A stretch of DNA of 64,000 bases, taken from assembly GCF_904846065.1 (NCBI RefSeq), contig NZ_CAJGZV010000001.1:62001-126000 (forward strand), in the 5' to 3' direction. This DNA is from Psychrobacter immobilis (lineage in GTDB: Bacteria; Pseudomonadota; Gammaproteobacteria; Pseudomonadales; Moraxellaceae). A program made the translations under genes and the position numbers. The stretch's first letter is position 1, and each line of letters begins with the position of its first letter. Under the pieces are notes generated by a model. The model did not search any database. It saw nothing but the letters and a program-made list of their open reading frames with translations, and had not been told where the DNA came from. Below, in pieces: positions 49,592-59,405 of this stretch.

Positions 49592-50124
49592 CAATCAAAA
49601 TTTCATCAAGAGATCAGCATTATTAGCTTTATAAAAAGGAATTAATAGTGATATTGGTAGGTATTAATTCTAAATTTAGTGATTTTTATCATGGTCTTAC
49701 TCAGCTATTACAAAAATAAGTAATTGCAAAAATCAAAAAATTGTACGATTTGAAATAGCGAATAATTCTGGTTTTGAGTGTCGAAAATACCACACTATCA
49801 TTCATCAGCATCGGCTTAAAAAATCTATCAAATGATTAGTTATTAACAATAGTCTTATAAATAAAATTCATCATATCTACTAGGGTTTTATTGCTTGATA
49901 GCATTGATTTCATTCACTTGACAGTGATAATTAGTGATTTAGAAACTGAGATTTGTGGTAATAAGACAGGTTTCGAATGAGCGGTAGTATATTGCTGATG
50001 AAAGGTAATAAGTAGCTATAAAAGTTACTCAATTAATAGTAATCACATCTAAGTTTTGGTCGTCGAAACTGCTTTGACGGCAATCTTATTTTGCTTGTTA
50101 GTATCAGGGAGGAATTAAAACTTA

Positions 50125-50153
50125 TTGACATTTGTATCGTTTTTAATTATAAT
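50125..50153 (+). promoter_or_regulatory. perfect-consensus sigma-70 promoter of the opp operon
   Basis: TTGACA (50125-50130), exactly 17 bp, TATAAT (50148-50153). Both hexamers are perfect. It is 133 bp upstream of the oppA start. Confidence 0.9.
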
Positions 50154-50285
50154 AGTTGTCTACAATATGACCAATAGTTAGTTAAAGTATTGTTAATAAA
50201 CGTAGTCAATATACGGATATATTAACTCGAATCACTACTATTTAGTTGATCCGCCCAGCCACTGACCAGCAAGGATAGCTATTAT

Positions 50286-51953
50286 ATGATGCGCACTCCT
50301 AATCACTTTTTGTCCTCTATATTTTTGCCTACCTCTCTTGCGCTCGCCATGTCTATGACTGGCTGTAGTAGCGAGAAGTCTGGCACTGACAGCCAAGCAG
50401 CTGACGTTGATCCTAATGTACTGGCTGATACTCAAGCGCTCGTCGTCAATAATGGTACTGAACCTGAATCACTTGATCCACACAAAGTATCGGGTGTACC
50501 AGAATCTACCCTTGGCCGCCAGATGTTAGAAGGTTTAACCAATACGGATGCCGAAGGTAAGACCATTCCAGCAATGGCAACCAGTTGGGAAAGCGAAGAC
50601 AATAAAGTATGGACCTTTAAGCTGCGCGATGCTAAATGGTCAAATGATGATCCAGTAACGGCAGAGGATTTTGTCTACAGTATGCGCCGCTTGGTCGATC
50701 CAAATACTGCGTCGCCGTATTCAAGCTATTTGGTCGATGCCAAAGTAGTAGGCGCTGATCAAATCGTTAATGGTAAGGCAAGCATTGAAACCCTTGGCGT
50801 AAAGGCTATCGATGATAAAACTTTGCAAATTACGTTATCAGAGCCAGTGCCTTATTTTCCAGATATGTTGATTCATAATTCAGTCAAGCCCGTTCATAAA
50901 AAGACCGTTGAAGCCTTTGGTGATAAGTGGACAGCTCCTGAGAACATCGTGGTTAACGGTCCTTACAAGCCTACCCAGTGGCAAATTAACGACAAAATCA
51001 TTTTAACGCGCAACGCTTCTTATTATGACGATGCTAATACGACTATCGATACCGTCACTTTCCTGCCGATTCCTTCTAGTACGACTGACGTCGCACGCTA
51101 TCAGGCGGGTGAAATCGATGTGACCTACAATGAGATTCCAACCGAGCAGTTCGCTTCGCTTAAAGAGCAAGTGGGCGATCAGCTAACCGTATCTCCTTAT
51201 CTTTGTACTTATTATTACGAGTTTAATACGGTCAAGCCACCGTTCAACGATCCCAACGTACGCCGCGCTTTAGCCTTAGCTTTGGACCGCGATACCATTG
51301 CGGATAAAGTTATCGGTCAAGGACAGACGGCCGCTTATCAGTTGACACCCCCTGCCACCAATGGCGATATTGCAAATAGTCCAGAATGGTCGACTTGGGA
51401 TCAAGAAAAGCGGGTTACTGAGGCCAAAAAACTGCTCACTGAAGCAGGCTATAGCGATAGCAATCCGCTGACTTTTGAGCTGCTATACAACACCAATGAC
51501 AATCATAAAAAGACTGCGGTCGCGGCTACTTCACTATGGAAGCAAGCGCTCGGCTTCGTCGATGTGACTTTGACCAATAAAGAATGGAAAACCTATTTGG
51601 ATACCCGCCGTAATGGTAATTATCAAATCGCGCGTGCTGGCTGGTGTGGTGATTATAACGAAGCGTCAGCTTTCTTAAATATTGCCAAATCTGACAATAG
51701 TGGCAACTACGGTAAATACAATAATGCTAACTTTGACAGTTTAATGGCGCAAACGCTGAAAGCTGGCGTTAGCCCTGAGCAGCGTGCCAATCTATACAAG
51801 CAAGCTGAAGCTCAGCTTGATCAAGATATGGGTTTACTTAACATTTATCATTACGTCAGCCCGCGTCTAGTAAAACCTTATGTCATTGGGTTTCCAACTA
51901 AGGATATATTAGACAATTGGCAGGTAAAAAATCTCTCAATTGCTAAGCACTAA
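50286..51953 (+). CDS. oppA: oligopeptide ABC transporter, periplasmic binding lipoprotein
   Basis: A 555-residue SBP family 5 protein. The signal ends in a lipobox (SMTGC, Cys at 27), so it is likely a lipoprotein. The mature part has NNGTEPESLDPHKVSGVPES, the family N-terminal motif, and WSNDDPVTAEDFVYSMRRLVDP, typical of peptide binders. It is the first gene of oppABCDF, separated from oppB by 301 bp without a clear terminator. Confidence 0.94.
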   Translation: MMRTPNHFLSSIFLPTSLALAMSMTGCSSEKSGTDSQAADVDPNVLADTQALVVNNGTEPESLDPHKVSGVPESTLGRQMLEGLTNTDAEGKTIPAMATSWESEDNKVWTFKLRDAKWSNDDPVTAEDFVYSMRRLVDPNTASPYSSYLVDAKVVGADQIVNGKASIETLGVKAIDDKTLQITLSEPVPYFPDMLIHNSVKPVHKKTVEAFGDKWTAPENIVVNGPYKPTQWQINDKIILTRNASYYDDANTTIDTVTFLPIPSSTTDVARYQAGEIDVTYNEIPTEQFASLKEQVGDQLTVSPYLCTYYYEFNTVKPPFNDPNVRRALALALDRDTIADKVIGQGQTAAYQLTPPATNGDIANSPEWSTWDQEKRVTEAKKLLTEAGYSDSNPLTFELLYNTNDNHKKTAVAATSLWKQALGFVDVTLTNKEWKTYLDTRRNGNYQIARAGWCGDYNEASAFLNIAKSDNSGNYGKYNNANFDSLMAQTLKAGVSPEQRANLYKQAEAQLDQDMGLLNIYHYVSPRLVKPYVIGFPTKDILDNWQVKNLSIAKH

Positions 51954-52254
51954 TCGTTTGACTGATCGCTGAATAATTCTATCGATTGAATGTCTGAGAG
52001 CGGTAAAAACAGTTGGTTTCATTTATCGCTCCTATTAAGTAACGCTGATAGCGTCATTAGTTTCATTTTTCACGACCACTCTCATTAGGCGTGTTAGATG
52101 AAACTCTTGTTATTTATAAACGACGATTATCGATCATTTATTTAAAACCAAGTCATTGAATATTGCTAGTTGAGTGATAACTGGGCGTTAGGTTTGTGCT
52201 AGTTATCTCATTTTAGTTTAGCTGAAAAATAAGCATCATTATAAAAGAGGCATT
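51954..52254. other. oppA-oppB intergenic region
   Basis: A 301-bp gap with a small stem (ACGCT-GAT-AGCGT near 52041) but no strong terminator. It may tune oppA over oppBCDF expression. Confidence 0.4.
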
Positions 52255-53175
52255 ATGCTAAAACTGATTTTTCGGCGTATCTTAGAGGCCATTCCGACCT
52301 TATTCGTATTGATCACGGTCTCCTTTTTTATGATGCGTTTGGCGCCAGGCAGTCCGTTTACGGGTGAGCGTAGCTTGCCACCTGCGGTACTGGCCAATAT
52401 CGAGGCCAAATACAATCTTAACGATCCTATGTGGCTACAGTATGTTAATTATCTAAAGCAGCTAGCGGTAGGCGACTTTGGACCGTCTTTTAAGTATAAA
52501 GATTATACGGTTAACGAGCTGTTGTCGCAGTCGTTTCCTGTCTCTATGGAGTTGGGTCTATACGCTTTTATATTGGCATTGGTCTTAGGACTTATCTTCG
52601 GTGTTATCGCAGCCCTTAAGCAAAACTCATGGATAGACTACGTACTGATGGCCTTTGCTATGACAGGCGTTGTGATTCCAAGCTTCGTTAAAGCGCCATT
52701 ATTAGTGCTGATTTTTGCCATTATTTTGCAATGGCTACCGGCTGGTGGCTGGAATGACGGGGCACTCAAAAACCTTGTATTACCAGTTGCCGCTTTAGCG
52801 CTCGCTTATGTTGCGAGTATTGCTCGTATCATGCGTGGCTCGATGATTGAGGTGATGAATAGCCAGTATATCCGAACGGCTAAGGCGAAAGGTTTGCCGA
52901 TGCGCCAAATAGTGATGAGGCATGCGCTGAGACCCGCACTACTACCCGTTATCTCTTATTTGGGCCCAGCCTTTGTCGGTATTATCACAGGCTCTATTGT
53001 GATTGAGACTATCTTTGGTTTACCTGGTATCGGACAGTTATTCATTAATGGCGCACTCAATCGTGATTATGGGGTAGTGCTTAGTTTGACCATTTTAGTC
53101 GGGGTATTGACCATTGCCTTTAATGCTATCGTCGATATTTTATATGCGGTAATTGATCCAAAGATTCAGTATTAA
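52255..53175 (+). CDS. oppB: oligopeptide ABC transporter permease OppB
   Basis: A 306-residue inner-membrane permease with six helices. It starts MLKLIFRRILEAIPTLFVLITVSFFMMRLAPGSP, the OppB/DppB hallmark. The EAA loop is YIRTAKAKGLPMRQIVMRHALRPALLPV. AAAAGAGG precedes the ATG. Confidence 0.95.
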   Translation: MLKLIFRRILEAIPTLFVLITVSFFMMRLAPGSPFTGERSLPPAVLANIEAKYNLNDPMWLQYVNYLKQLAVGDFGPSFKYKDYTVNELLSQSFPVSMELGLYAFILALVLGLIFGVIAALKQNSWIDYVLMAFAMTGVVIPSFVKAPLLVLIFAIILQWLPAGGWNDGALKNLVLPVAALALAYVASIARIMRGSMIEVMNSQYIRTAKAKGLPMRQIVMRHALRPALLPVISYLGPAFVGIITGSIVIETIFGLPGIGQLFINGALNRDYGVVLSLTILVGVLTIAFNAIVDILYAVIDPKIQY

Positions 53176-53265
53176 GGCGACCATTTAAGCGCATTATCAT
53201 TCCAATACGGTTTGATGGGTATCATTCATTATTATTATGCTAAATAGATTATTAAAAGGACGACT

Positions 53266-54171
53266 ATGAGCCTTACCGCAGACCAGACAACTGACCTAGC
53301 AGAAATAGGGGCTCAGGAAATCAAAGGCCGCAGCCTTTTGCAAGATGCTAAGCGCCGTTTTTATCGCAACAAGGCCGCCGTAGCCAGTCTTTTTATATTG
53401 CTACTCGTGGCAGCTTTCGTCATCTTTGTACCGATGTTAGCACCTTTTGGCTATGCCGAAACCGACTGGAACTTTATGCAGTCCGCGCCAGCCATCGATA
53501 ATAAGCACTACTTCGGTACTGATTCACTCGGTCGTGATTTGTTAGTGCGAACCGCAGTAGGTGGTCGTATCTCCTTAATGGTAGGCGTCGCCGGCGCTAC
53601 GGTTGCAGTGATTTTCGGTACGATATACGGTGCAACGTCAGGCTATCTTGGTGGCAAAGTCGATACCGTTATGATGCGTGTATTAGAGATTTTAAGCGCC
53701 TTCCCCTTTATGTTTTTTGTGATTTTATTAGTCACTATCTTTGGTCGTAACCTTATCTTAATCTTTGTGGCGATTGGACTGGTATCGTGGCTGGATGTTG
53801 CGCGTATCGTTCGCGGGCAAACGCTAAGCCTGAAGAGTAAAGAGTTTATCGAAGCTGCGCACGTAGGCGGCGTATCAGGCTTCAATATTATCTTACGCCA
53901 TATTGTGCCCAATGTACTCGGGGTGGTGGTGGTTTACGCCTCTTTATTAGTGCCAACGATGATTTTGTTTGAGTCATTTCTAAGCTTTTTGGGACTTGGT
54001 GTTCAAGAGCCGATGACCAGTTGGGGGGCGCTGTTGCAAGAAGGTTCAAAAACCATGCAGGTAGCACCTTGGCAGATTTTGATTCCTTCAGCTTTTTTGG
54101 TCATTACTTTATTTTGCTTTAACTTTATTGGCGACGGTCTGCGTGATGCGTTTGACCCTAAAGACCGCTAA
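53266..54171 (+). CDS. oppC: oligopeptide ABC transporter permease OppC
   Basis: A 301-residue permease. The N-terminal OppC_N segment is RSLLQDAKRRFYRNKAAVASLFILLLVAAF, then HYFGTDSLGRDLLVRTAVGGRISL, the family motif. The EAA loop is FIEAAHVGGVSGFNIILRHIVPNVLG. It ends in FDPKDR. It is 90 bp after oppB and 12 bp before oppD. Confidence 0.95.
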   Translation: MSLTADQTTDLAEIGAQEIKGRSLLQDAKRRFYRNKAAVASLFILLLVAAFVIFVPMLAPFGYAETDWNFMQSAPAIDNKHYFGTDSLGRDLLVRTAVGGRISLMVGVAGATVAVIFGTIYGATSGYLGGKVDTVMMRVLEILSAFPFMFFVILLVTIFGRNLILIFVAIGLVSWLDVARIVRGQTLSLKSKEFIEAAHVGGVSGFNIILRHIVPNVLGVVVVYASLLVPTMILFESFLSFLGLGVQEPMTSWGALLQEGSKTMQVAPWQILIPSAFLVITLFCFNFIGDGLRDAFDPKDR

Positions 54172-54183
54172 GAGGGTGACATC

Positions 54184-55389
54184 ATGAAAAACCAAAGCAT
54201 GAAGGATAAAAGCATGGAGGGTAAAAGTATGGAAGATAAAAACATAGCAACTCAAAAGATTTATAACGCCGCCAACGCGCCTAGTGCTCCTGAGAAAATA
54301 GAGTCTACTACCTTTAATATAGGTACTGATTCAGCGATCGATAAGCCACCTAACGCAGAAAACACCTTGTTAGCAGTCAAAGATTTATCGGTACAGTTCA
54401 CGACCGAAGAGGGTCTAGTAACGGCAGTTAATGGCTTAAATTTTAACCTACATGAAGGCGAAACCTTAGGTATCGTTGGTGAGTCTGGTTCAGGTAAGTC
54501 GCAGACAGCGTTTGCTATTATGGGGTTATTGGCAAATAACGGTTATGCCAAAGGTTCGGTACGCTTTGAGGGTAATGAGCTACTAGGATTGTCACAAAAA
54601 GCACTAAATAAAATTCGTGCCGAGCAGATCGCGATGATCTTTCAAGATCCGATGACCTCATTAAATCCTTATATGAAGATAGGCGACCAGCTCGCTGAAG
54701 TATTGATTTTACATAAAGGCATGAGTAAAAAAGACGCTTGGGCCGAATCCATACGAATGCTAGACGCGGTTAAGATTCCAGAAGCCAAAAATCGTATTGG
54801 CATGTATCCGCATGAGTTCTCTGGTGGTATGCGTCAGCGGGTTATGATTGCGATGGCATTATTATGTCGCCCTAAGCTGTTGATTGCTGATGAGCCAACC
54901 ACCGCGCTCGACGTTACTGTTCAGGCACAGATTATGGTTCTATTAAACGAGCTAAAACGCGACTTTGGCACCACCATTATTATGATTACCCATGATTTGG
55001 GGGTTGTGGCGGGTATCTGTGATCGAGTACTGGTGATGTATGCTGGGCGTACCATGGCGTATGGAGAGACTGAAGAGATTTTTTATGCCCCAAGTCATCC
55101 ATATACTATCGGGCTACTAAAAGCCATTCCGCGTTTAGATAACGATATGGGCAAGCTTGAAACCATTCCAGGTAGTCCACCAAATTTATTAGATTTGCCT
55201 GCAGGCTGTCCTTTTTATGAGCGCTGTTCTCATGCGATGGAAGTCTGCCGTGATACACCGCCACCGCTGGAATTTCTACCGAACAAGCGTCAACGCGCTT
55301 GTCACTGGCACCCTGAAACGCCCGTTGATCACTCACTAGATAGCTCAGCAGATATCGATGCCAATAATCAATCAGGGATGGAGGGCTAG
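54184..55389 (+). CDS. oppD: oligopeptide ABC transporter ATPase OppD
   Basis: A 401-residue ATPase. Walker A is [10 protein letters not shown], signature [15 protein letters not shown], Walker [15 protein letters not shown]. The C-terminal oligo_HPY domain has [14 protein letters not shown], an iron-sulfur-like Cys cluster common in OppD/F. An unusual 65-residue N-terminal extension begins with 15-bp tandem DNA repeats ([15 protein letters not shown]), each opening with ATG, so translation could begin at several places. Three bases separate it from oppF. Confidence 0.94.
   Translation: MKNQSMKDKSMEGKSMEDKNIATQKIYNAANAPSAPEKIESTTFNIGTDSAIDKPPNAENTLLAVKDLSVQFTTEEGLVTAVNGLNFNLHEGETLGIVGESGSGKSQTAFAIMGLLANNGYAKGSVRFEGNELLGLSQKALNKIRAEQIAMIFQDPMTSLNPYMKIGDQLAEVLILHKGMSKKDAWAESIRMLDAVKIPEAKNRIGMYPHEFSGGMRQRVMIAMALLCRPKLLIADEPTTALDVTVQAQIMVLLNELKRDFGTTIIMITHDLGVVAGICDRVLVMYAGRTMAYGETEEIFYAPSHPYTIGLLKAIPRLDNDMGKLETIPGSPPNLLDLPAGCPFYERCSHAMEVCRDTPPPLEFLPNKRQRACHWHPETPVDHSLDSSADIDANNQSGMEG
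54202..54246 (+). repeat. 15-bp tandem repeats at the 5' end of oppD
   Basis: Three units ATGAAGGATAAAAGC, ATGGAGGGTAAAAGT, ATGGAAGATAAAAAC. Each begins with an in-frame ATG and the first two contain a GGAG- or AAGGA-like string, so copy-number changes would keep the frame and alter the leader. Confidence 0.75.
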
Positions 55390-55392
55390 CTC

Positions 55393-56421
55393 ATGATGAT
55401 ACAGAATTTAGATAGCGCCAAAAGCAATAATCCAGCACCGTTATTGCAAGTAAAGGACATTCATACCACCTTTAATATCAAACAAAAAGGGACTTACTTT
55501 TGGCAGAAGCCTGTCACTCTAAAAGCAGTTAATGGGGTATCGTTTGAGCTATTTGCTGGTGAGACTTTAGGGGTGGTGGGCGAATCAGGCTGCGGCAAAT
55601 CAACACTCGCTCGTACTATCATCGGATTGATACAAGCTGACTCTGGCAGTATCAAGTTTTGTGATGAAGAGATGGTGGGTGCGTCCAAAAAGACCATGAG
55701 ATTAAAGCGAAAAGACATTCAGATGATCTTTCAAGATCCGCTGGCATCACTTAACCCGCGCATGACTGTAGGGGATATTATCGCCGAGCCTCTTCGCACT
55801 TATTATCCTGAAATGAAGAAGCCTGAGGTGCAAAATGAGGTACGCGCCATCATGAAAAAGGTGGGGCTACTGTCTAATCAAATTAACCGATATCCGCATG
55901 AGTTTTCAGGTGGTCAGTGCCAGCGAATAGGCATTGCTCGAGCACTGATATTAAAGCCCAAAATTATTATCTGTGATGAGCCAGTCTCCGCCCTTGATGT
56001 CTCGATTCAGGCGCAGGTCATTAATTTATTGCAAGAGGTGCAAGAAGAGATGGGGTTAGCGCTTATCTTCATTGCCCATGATCTCTCTGTGATTAAGCAC
56101 ATTGCTGATCGGGTATTGGTCATGTATTTAGGCAACGCCGCCGAACTGGGTTTGAACAAAGCCGTATACGGCAATCCGACTCATCCCTATACCAAAGCAC
56201 TGATGTCTGCTGTACCGCTACCTGATCCTATTGCTGAGCGTAACAAGGTCATTCAGTTATTAGAGGGTGATTTACCCAGTCCGATCAATCCGCCGTCAGG
56301 TTGCGTTTTTCGCACCCGTTGTCCACTAGCTGATGAAGAATGCGCACAGATTAAACCCGTGTTAGAAGGCACCATAAATCACCGAGTGGCTTGTTTAAAA
56401 AATAAGGTCGAGGTGGCTTAA
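55393..56421 (+). CDS. oppF: oligopeptide ABC transporter ATPase OppF
   Basis: A 342-residue ATPase. Walker A GESGCGKSTL, signature FSGGQCQRIGIARAL, Walker B IICDEPVSALDVS, and the oligo_HPY Cys motif GCVFRTRCPLADEEC. It pairs with OppD to energise the OppBC channel. It is the last gene of the operon; no clear terminator follows. Confidence 0.95.
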   Translation: MMIQNLDSAKSNNPAPLLQVKDIHTTFNIKQKGTYFWQKPVTLKAVNGVSFELFAGETLGVVGESGCGKSTLARTIIGLIQADSGSIKFCDEEMVGASKKTMRLKRKDIQMIFQDPLASLNPRMTVGDIIAEPLRTYYPEMKKPEVQNEVRAIMKKVGLLSNQINRYPHEFSGGQCQRIGIARALILKPKIIICDEPVSALDVSIQAQVINLLQEVQEEMGLALIFIAHDLSVIKHIADRVLVMYLGNAAELGLNKAVYGNPTHPYTKALMSAVPLPDPIAERNKVIQLLEGDLPSPINPPSGCVFRTRCPLADEECAQIKPVLEGTINHRVACLKNKVEVA

Positions 56422-56862
56422 AAGTGGTTTTTGGTTCATGGATATTGACTGTATTAAAAGCAGGCGGACTTATTGAAATGCTCTTAATACAATCTAATAC
56501 TTTTACTCATTGGTTTTAAACGTCAGGAGTTAGCATCAATCAATCAGTTTCACCGATATCAATAGCCATTTCATTAAGTAATGTCGTTAGCTGACCACGA
56601 TGATGGGCTTGGAGATTGACTTATTACGGGAGTAATTAGGAAGGTCATTAAAGCCTCTTATCCAGATCCAGTCAATTATCATAAGATGACTCAACGTCCC
56701 TAATATCCAATCAAAAAACACCCTTTTATCTTCGCATAAAATACCTTCAGCAAGGCTGTGTATACAGCCACAGATTTCTTAATTCATAGCGGCATGATGA
56801 TTTACCATCAGCTCACAGCAATGCTTTCTCAATGCTTTCTCATACTTTAACTTCTAGCTGGT
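56422..56862. other. opp downstream region with a decayed gene
   Basis: No intact gene. Most of it is the DinB relic listed separately, then AT-rich DNA. Confidence 0.55.
56540..56808 (-). pseudogene. decayed DinB-family protein gene
   Basis: The minus strand, read in short frames, gives fragments of a DinB/YfiT-like protein. MVNHHAAMN and then a stop; EGILCEDKRVFFDWILGTL then SHLMIIDWIWIRGFNDLP; and, in another frame, VNLQAHHRGQLTTLLNEMAIDIGETD before a stop at 56540-56542. HHRGQxTTLL and LGTLSHLMIxDxIW are strong DinB features. The total is about 270 bp against an expected 500, so stops, a frameshift and an internal deletion are all present. No shadow of an intact copy exists. Confidence 0.75.
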
Positions 56863-57117
56863 TCAATAAAACTCAATACGACTGAGCAAATGCTCTTGGA
56901 TGAGATAGGCGCAAATATAAGCGCTCGGCCACGCGACTATAAAGGCATATTTCCATGAGTGAAACAGCGTGATAAAGAACCCATCGACGAATCCTACATT
57001 GATCAGCAGCAATGCAGTTGAGATAATCGTGGACATGAGCAGTGCCATTAAAAAGGTAAAAATAAGCCGATAGTACTTGCGCCGTGTGCGTATTCTAATG
57101 GTAGGGAATTTTGCCAT
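56863..57117 (-). CDS. DUF2798 small membrane protein
   Basis: An 84-residue, two-helix protein (helices about 18-43 and 52-75) with a basic N-terminus. FLMALLMSTIISTALLLINVGF and WKYAFIVAWPSAYICA match DUF2798. The ATG at 57117 (MAKFPTIRIR) fits the family length; the frame continues to 57255 without a good start. Its last 73 bp are duplicated at 49519-49591. Function unknown. Confidence 0.75.
   Translation of the reverse strand: MAKFPTIRIRTRRKYYRLIFTFLMALLMSTIISTALLLINVGFVDGFFITLFHSWKYAFIVAWPSAYICAYLIQEHLLSRIEFY
56869..56941. repeat. 73-bp direct repeat, right copy
   Basis: The 3' end of the DUF2798 gene; the other copy is at 49519-49591 (two mismatches), same orientation. Confidence 0.92.
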
Positions 57118-57377
57118 AGTGTGGAGGTGTCCTACATGGTGATGGTGGCGTTTGAGGAACGATGAACGATGTTGCGTAGCGTCATGGGTCATCATTACCA
57201 ACCATGATATCGTATGTTGATAAGTGGATAAAATCGTTATTATCAATGGTGACATTCGTTATATTTTAATGACTGTTGTCCCATGCATAAAAATAAAAAT
57301 TCCCAAAAAATAACAAACTAAAGATGATTAATTTTGCTACGATAAAATCGATTACAACTCACAAATAAGGCAATAAA

Positions 57378-58082
57378 ATGACCGTGCACAAGCAGCGAAC
57401 ATTGGGCATCATCGGTGGTATGAGTTGGGAGAGTAGCGAAAGCTATTATCGGCTGATAAATGAGGGTGTCAAGGATAAGCTGGGTGGATTACATTCAGCA
57501 GATTTATTCATACATAGCGTGGACTTTGCGTTGATCAATAAGCACCAAGAGCAAGATGAATGGGCAGCGCTGGGTGTAATCATGGCTAGCAGTGCTCAGC
57601 GCTTGCAAGCGGCTGGCGTACAAGGGCTCATGATTGCCTCTAATACAATGCATAAATTGCTCGATGATGTGCAAGCCGCGACGCATTTACCCGTTATTCA
57701 TATCGCTGATGCCACTATTGCCGCCATCAAAAAACAGAATCTGTCTAAAATTGCCTTACTGGGCACTCAGTTTACGATGACGGAAGATTTTTATAGGCAG
57801 CGTTTGATGGATGCAGGGCTTCAAGTGTTGATACCAGAGAGTGATGCACGAGCAGAGGTACATCGAATTATCAAAAAAGAGCTGTGCGTCGGTCAATTTA
57901 AAGACCGCTCGCGCCAGTATTATCAGCAGGTGATTAAAGATTTAGCAGATCAAGGCGCAGAGGGCGTCATCTTAGGCTGTACAGAAATTGGACTGCTCAT
58001 TAAACAAGCAGATAGCCCAATTCCAGTATTTGATACCACGGTGATTCATGCAGCGGCAGCGGTGGATTTTTTATTAGAGTAG
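57378..58082 (+). CDS. aspartate/glutamate racemase-family protein (YgeA-like)
   Basis: A 234-residue racemase. LGIIGGMSWESSESYYRLINEGV is the YgeA-type start, and GVILGCTEIGLLI supplies the second-half catalytic Cys (201). The first-half catalytic position reads MIASNTMH with Ser at 88, where classical racemases have Cys and E. coli YgeA has Thr. It belongs to the atypical active-site subgroup. It is single, converging with the nitronate monooxygenase gene. Confidence 0.88.
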   Translation: MTVHKQRTLGIIGGMSWESSESYYRLINEGVKDKLGGLHSADLFIHSVDFALINKHQEQDEWAALGVIMASSAQRLQAAGVQGLMIASNTMHKLLDDVQAATHLPVIHIADATIAAIKKQNLSKIALLGTQFTMTEDFYRQRLMDAGLQVLIPESDARAEVHRIIKKELCVGQFKDRSRQYYQQVIKDLADQGAEGVILGCTEIGLLIKQADSPIPVFDTTVIHAAAAVDFLLE

Positions 58083-58107
58083 CGCAGACTGATAAAAATA
58101 TTTAAGC

Positions 58108-59151
58108 CTATAACATTTTGACCAAGCGCTCTAACAGCTCAATCGTGCGCTCTTGTCTGACCAAAGCGACGCCTTGTCCCGCCCATAAAGACTGATATTC
58201 TGGGTCAAGATTATTGGTCGCATGACCACGCAAAAATTTGGTCATCGCATTTAATTGTGGATAGGGCGGTAGCTCATGCGCGCTTTCAAAGCGAGCAAAA
58301 TCACGCAAATAATCATTTAATAAACCACGAGCTTGTTTACCTGAAAACAGTCTCGTTAAGCGTGTCTCAGCACTGCGTTTATTTTCACTAGCATCAAGTA
58401 GTGCTTGTTTATAAATATCATTAATACCGCATTTATCTGTGGTCAAAAACGCCGTTCCGATTTGCGCCAGCTCAGCGCCAGCCGTTTGCACTGCTTTGAT
58501 ATCTTGCCCAGTCATGATGCCACCTGCTGCAATTAACGGAATATCGGTACACGCGCGCGTTTGAGTAATCAGCGTCAATAATCCCAATGGATCGGTTTCA
58601 CTTTGCGCGAGCCAGCCACCGCGATGTCCACCCGCTTCGACCCCTTGTACACATACCGCATCTGCGCCAATATCGCTCCATGCTTTCGCTTCTAATGGAT
58701 GATTTGCCGTCCCGATGACACGCGTGCCTAGACCTTGCAGATGCTGAACTTGCTCGGCACTGATAATGCCAAAGGTAAAACTGGCGACAGGAACGGGATT
58801 GTCATAGAGCACTTGCAGCTGATCCGCGAAGCTTAGTGCTGGGCGTTCAGGTAGTGCAAACTCTATATTGTTTTCTTGATAGTAATGACTTAGCCAAGCA
58901 GGGATTTCGGTATCAAAGGTATTCGACTCATGCTCAGACAATACCATTAGATTGATCATAAAAGGGCGATCAGTGAGCGATTTAATGGTGTCAATATGGC
59001 TATGCAAAACCTCTGGCGGCGTCATGCCCGATCCCAATGAACCCAGTCCACCAAAGTTACTCACTGTCGCCGCAAGCTCAGGGGTGGTTGCGCCTGCCAT
59101 TGGTGCTTGCACGATAGGGTGGGTTATATTAAGGGTATTCAGTAAGGTCAT
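58108..59151 (-). CDS. nitronate monooxygenase-family flavoprotein
   Basis: A 347-residue FMN TIM-barrel enzyme, oxidising alkyl nitronates such as propionate-3-nitronate. LNITHPIVQAPMAGATTPELAA is the NMO start and QGVEAGGHRGGW carries the catalytic His of class I. IAAGGIMTGQDIKAV is the FMN phosphate loop. An alternative in the family is 2-nitropropane dioxygenase-like reductase. Confidence 0.9.
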   Translation of the reverse strand: MTLLNTLNITHPIVQAPMAGATTPELAATVSNFGGLGSLGSGMTPPEVLHSHIDTIKSLTDRPFMINLMVLSEHESNTFDTEIPAWLSHYYQENNIEFALPERPALSFADQLQVLYDNPVPVASFTFGIISAEQVQHLQGLGTRVIGTANHPLEAKAWSDIGADAVCVQGVEAGGHRGGWLAQSETDPLGLLTLITQTRACTDIPLIAAGGIMTGQDIKAVQTAGAELAQIGTAFLTTDKCGINDIYKQALLDASENKRSAETRLTRLFSGKQARGLLNDYLRDFARFESAHELPPYPQLNAMTKFLRGHATNNLDPEYQSLWAGQGVALVRQERTIELLERLVKML

Positions 59152-59405
59152 GACGGGCGTCCTTTTTATTTTGTTAGGTTTTTATCTCACTTACTTTAAC
59201 AGAGGTAGGCGGAGCGTGTGTTGGATAGTGTTTATTTAGTTATTCGATAAAAGAAGTAGGTTTTGACTACAGGGTTATAGATAAATAAATTAAACTCCAC
59301 TCAAAATCTTAGTTTGAATAGAATTTTGTTGGATTATAAAGGTAAAAGCTGTAATACTACACTTAATTATAATACCTCAATCTAATAAAAATATAAGGAA
59401 TTTTG

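Larger units (their letters stand above)
49430..50285. other. 856-bp intergenic region upstream of oppA
   Basis: AT-rich, with no supportable gene. It contains one copy of a 73-bp repeat (49519-49591) and the strong opp promoter (50125-50153). The part between (49592-50120) shows nothing recognisable. Confidence 0.6.
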
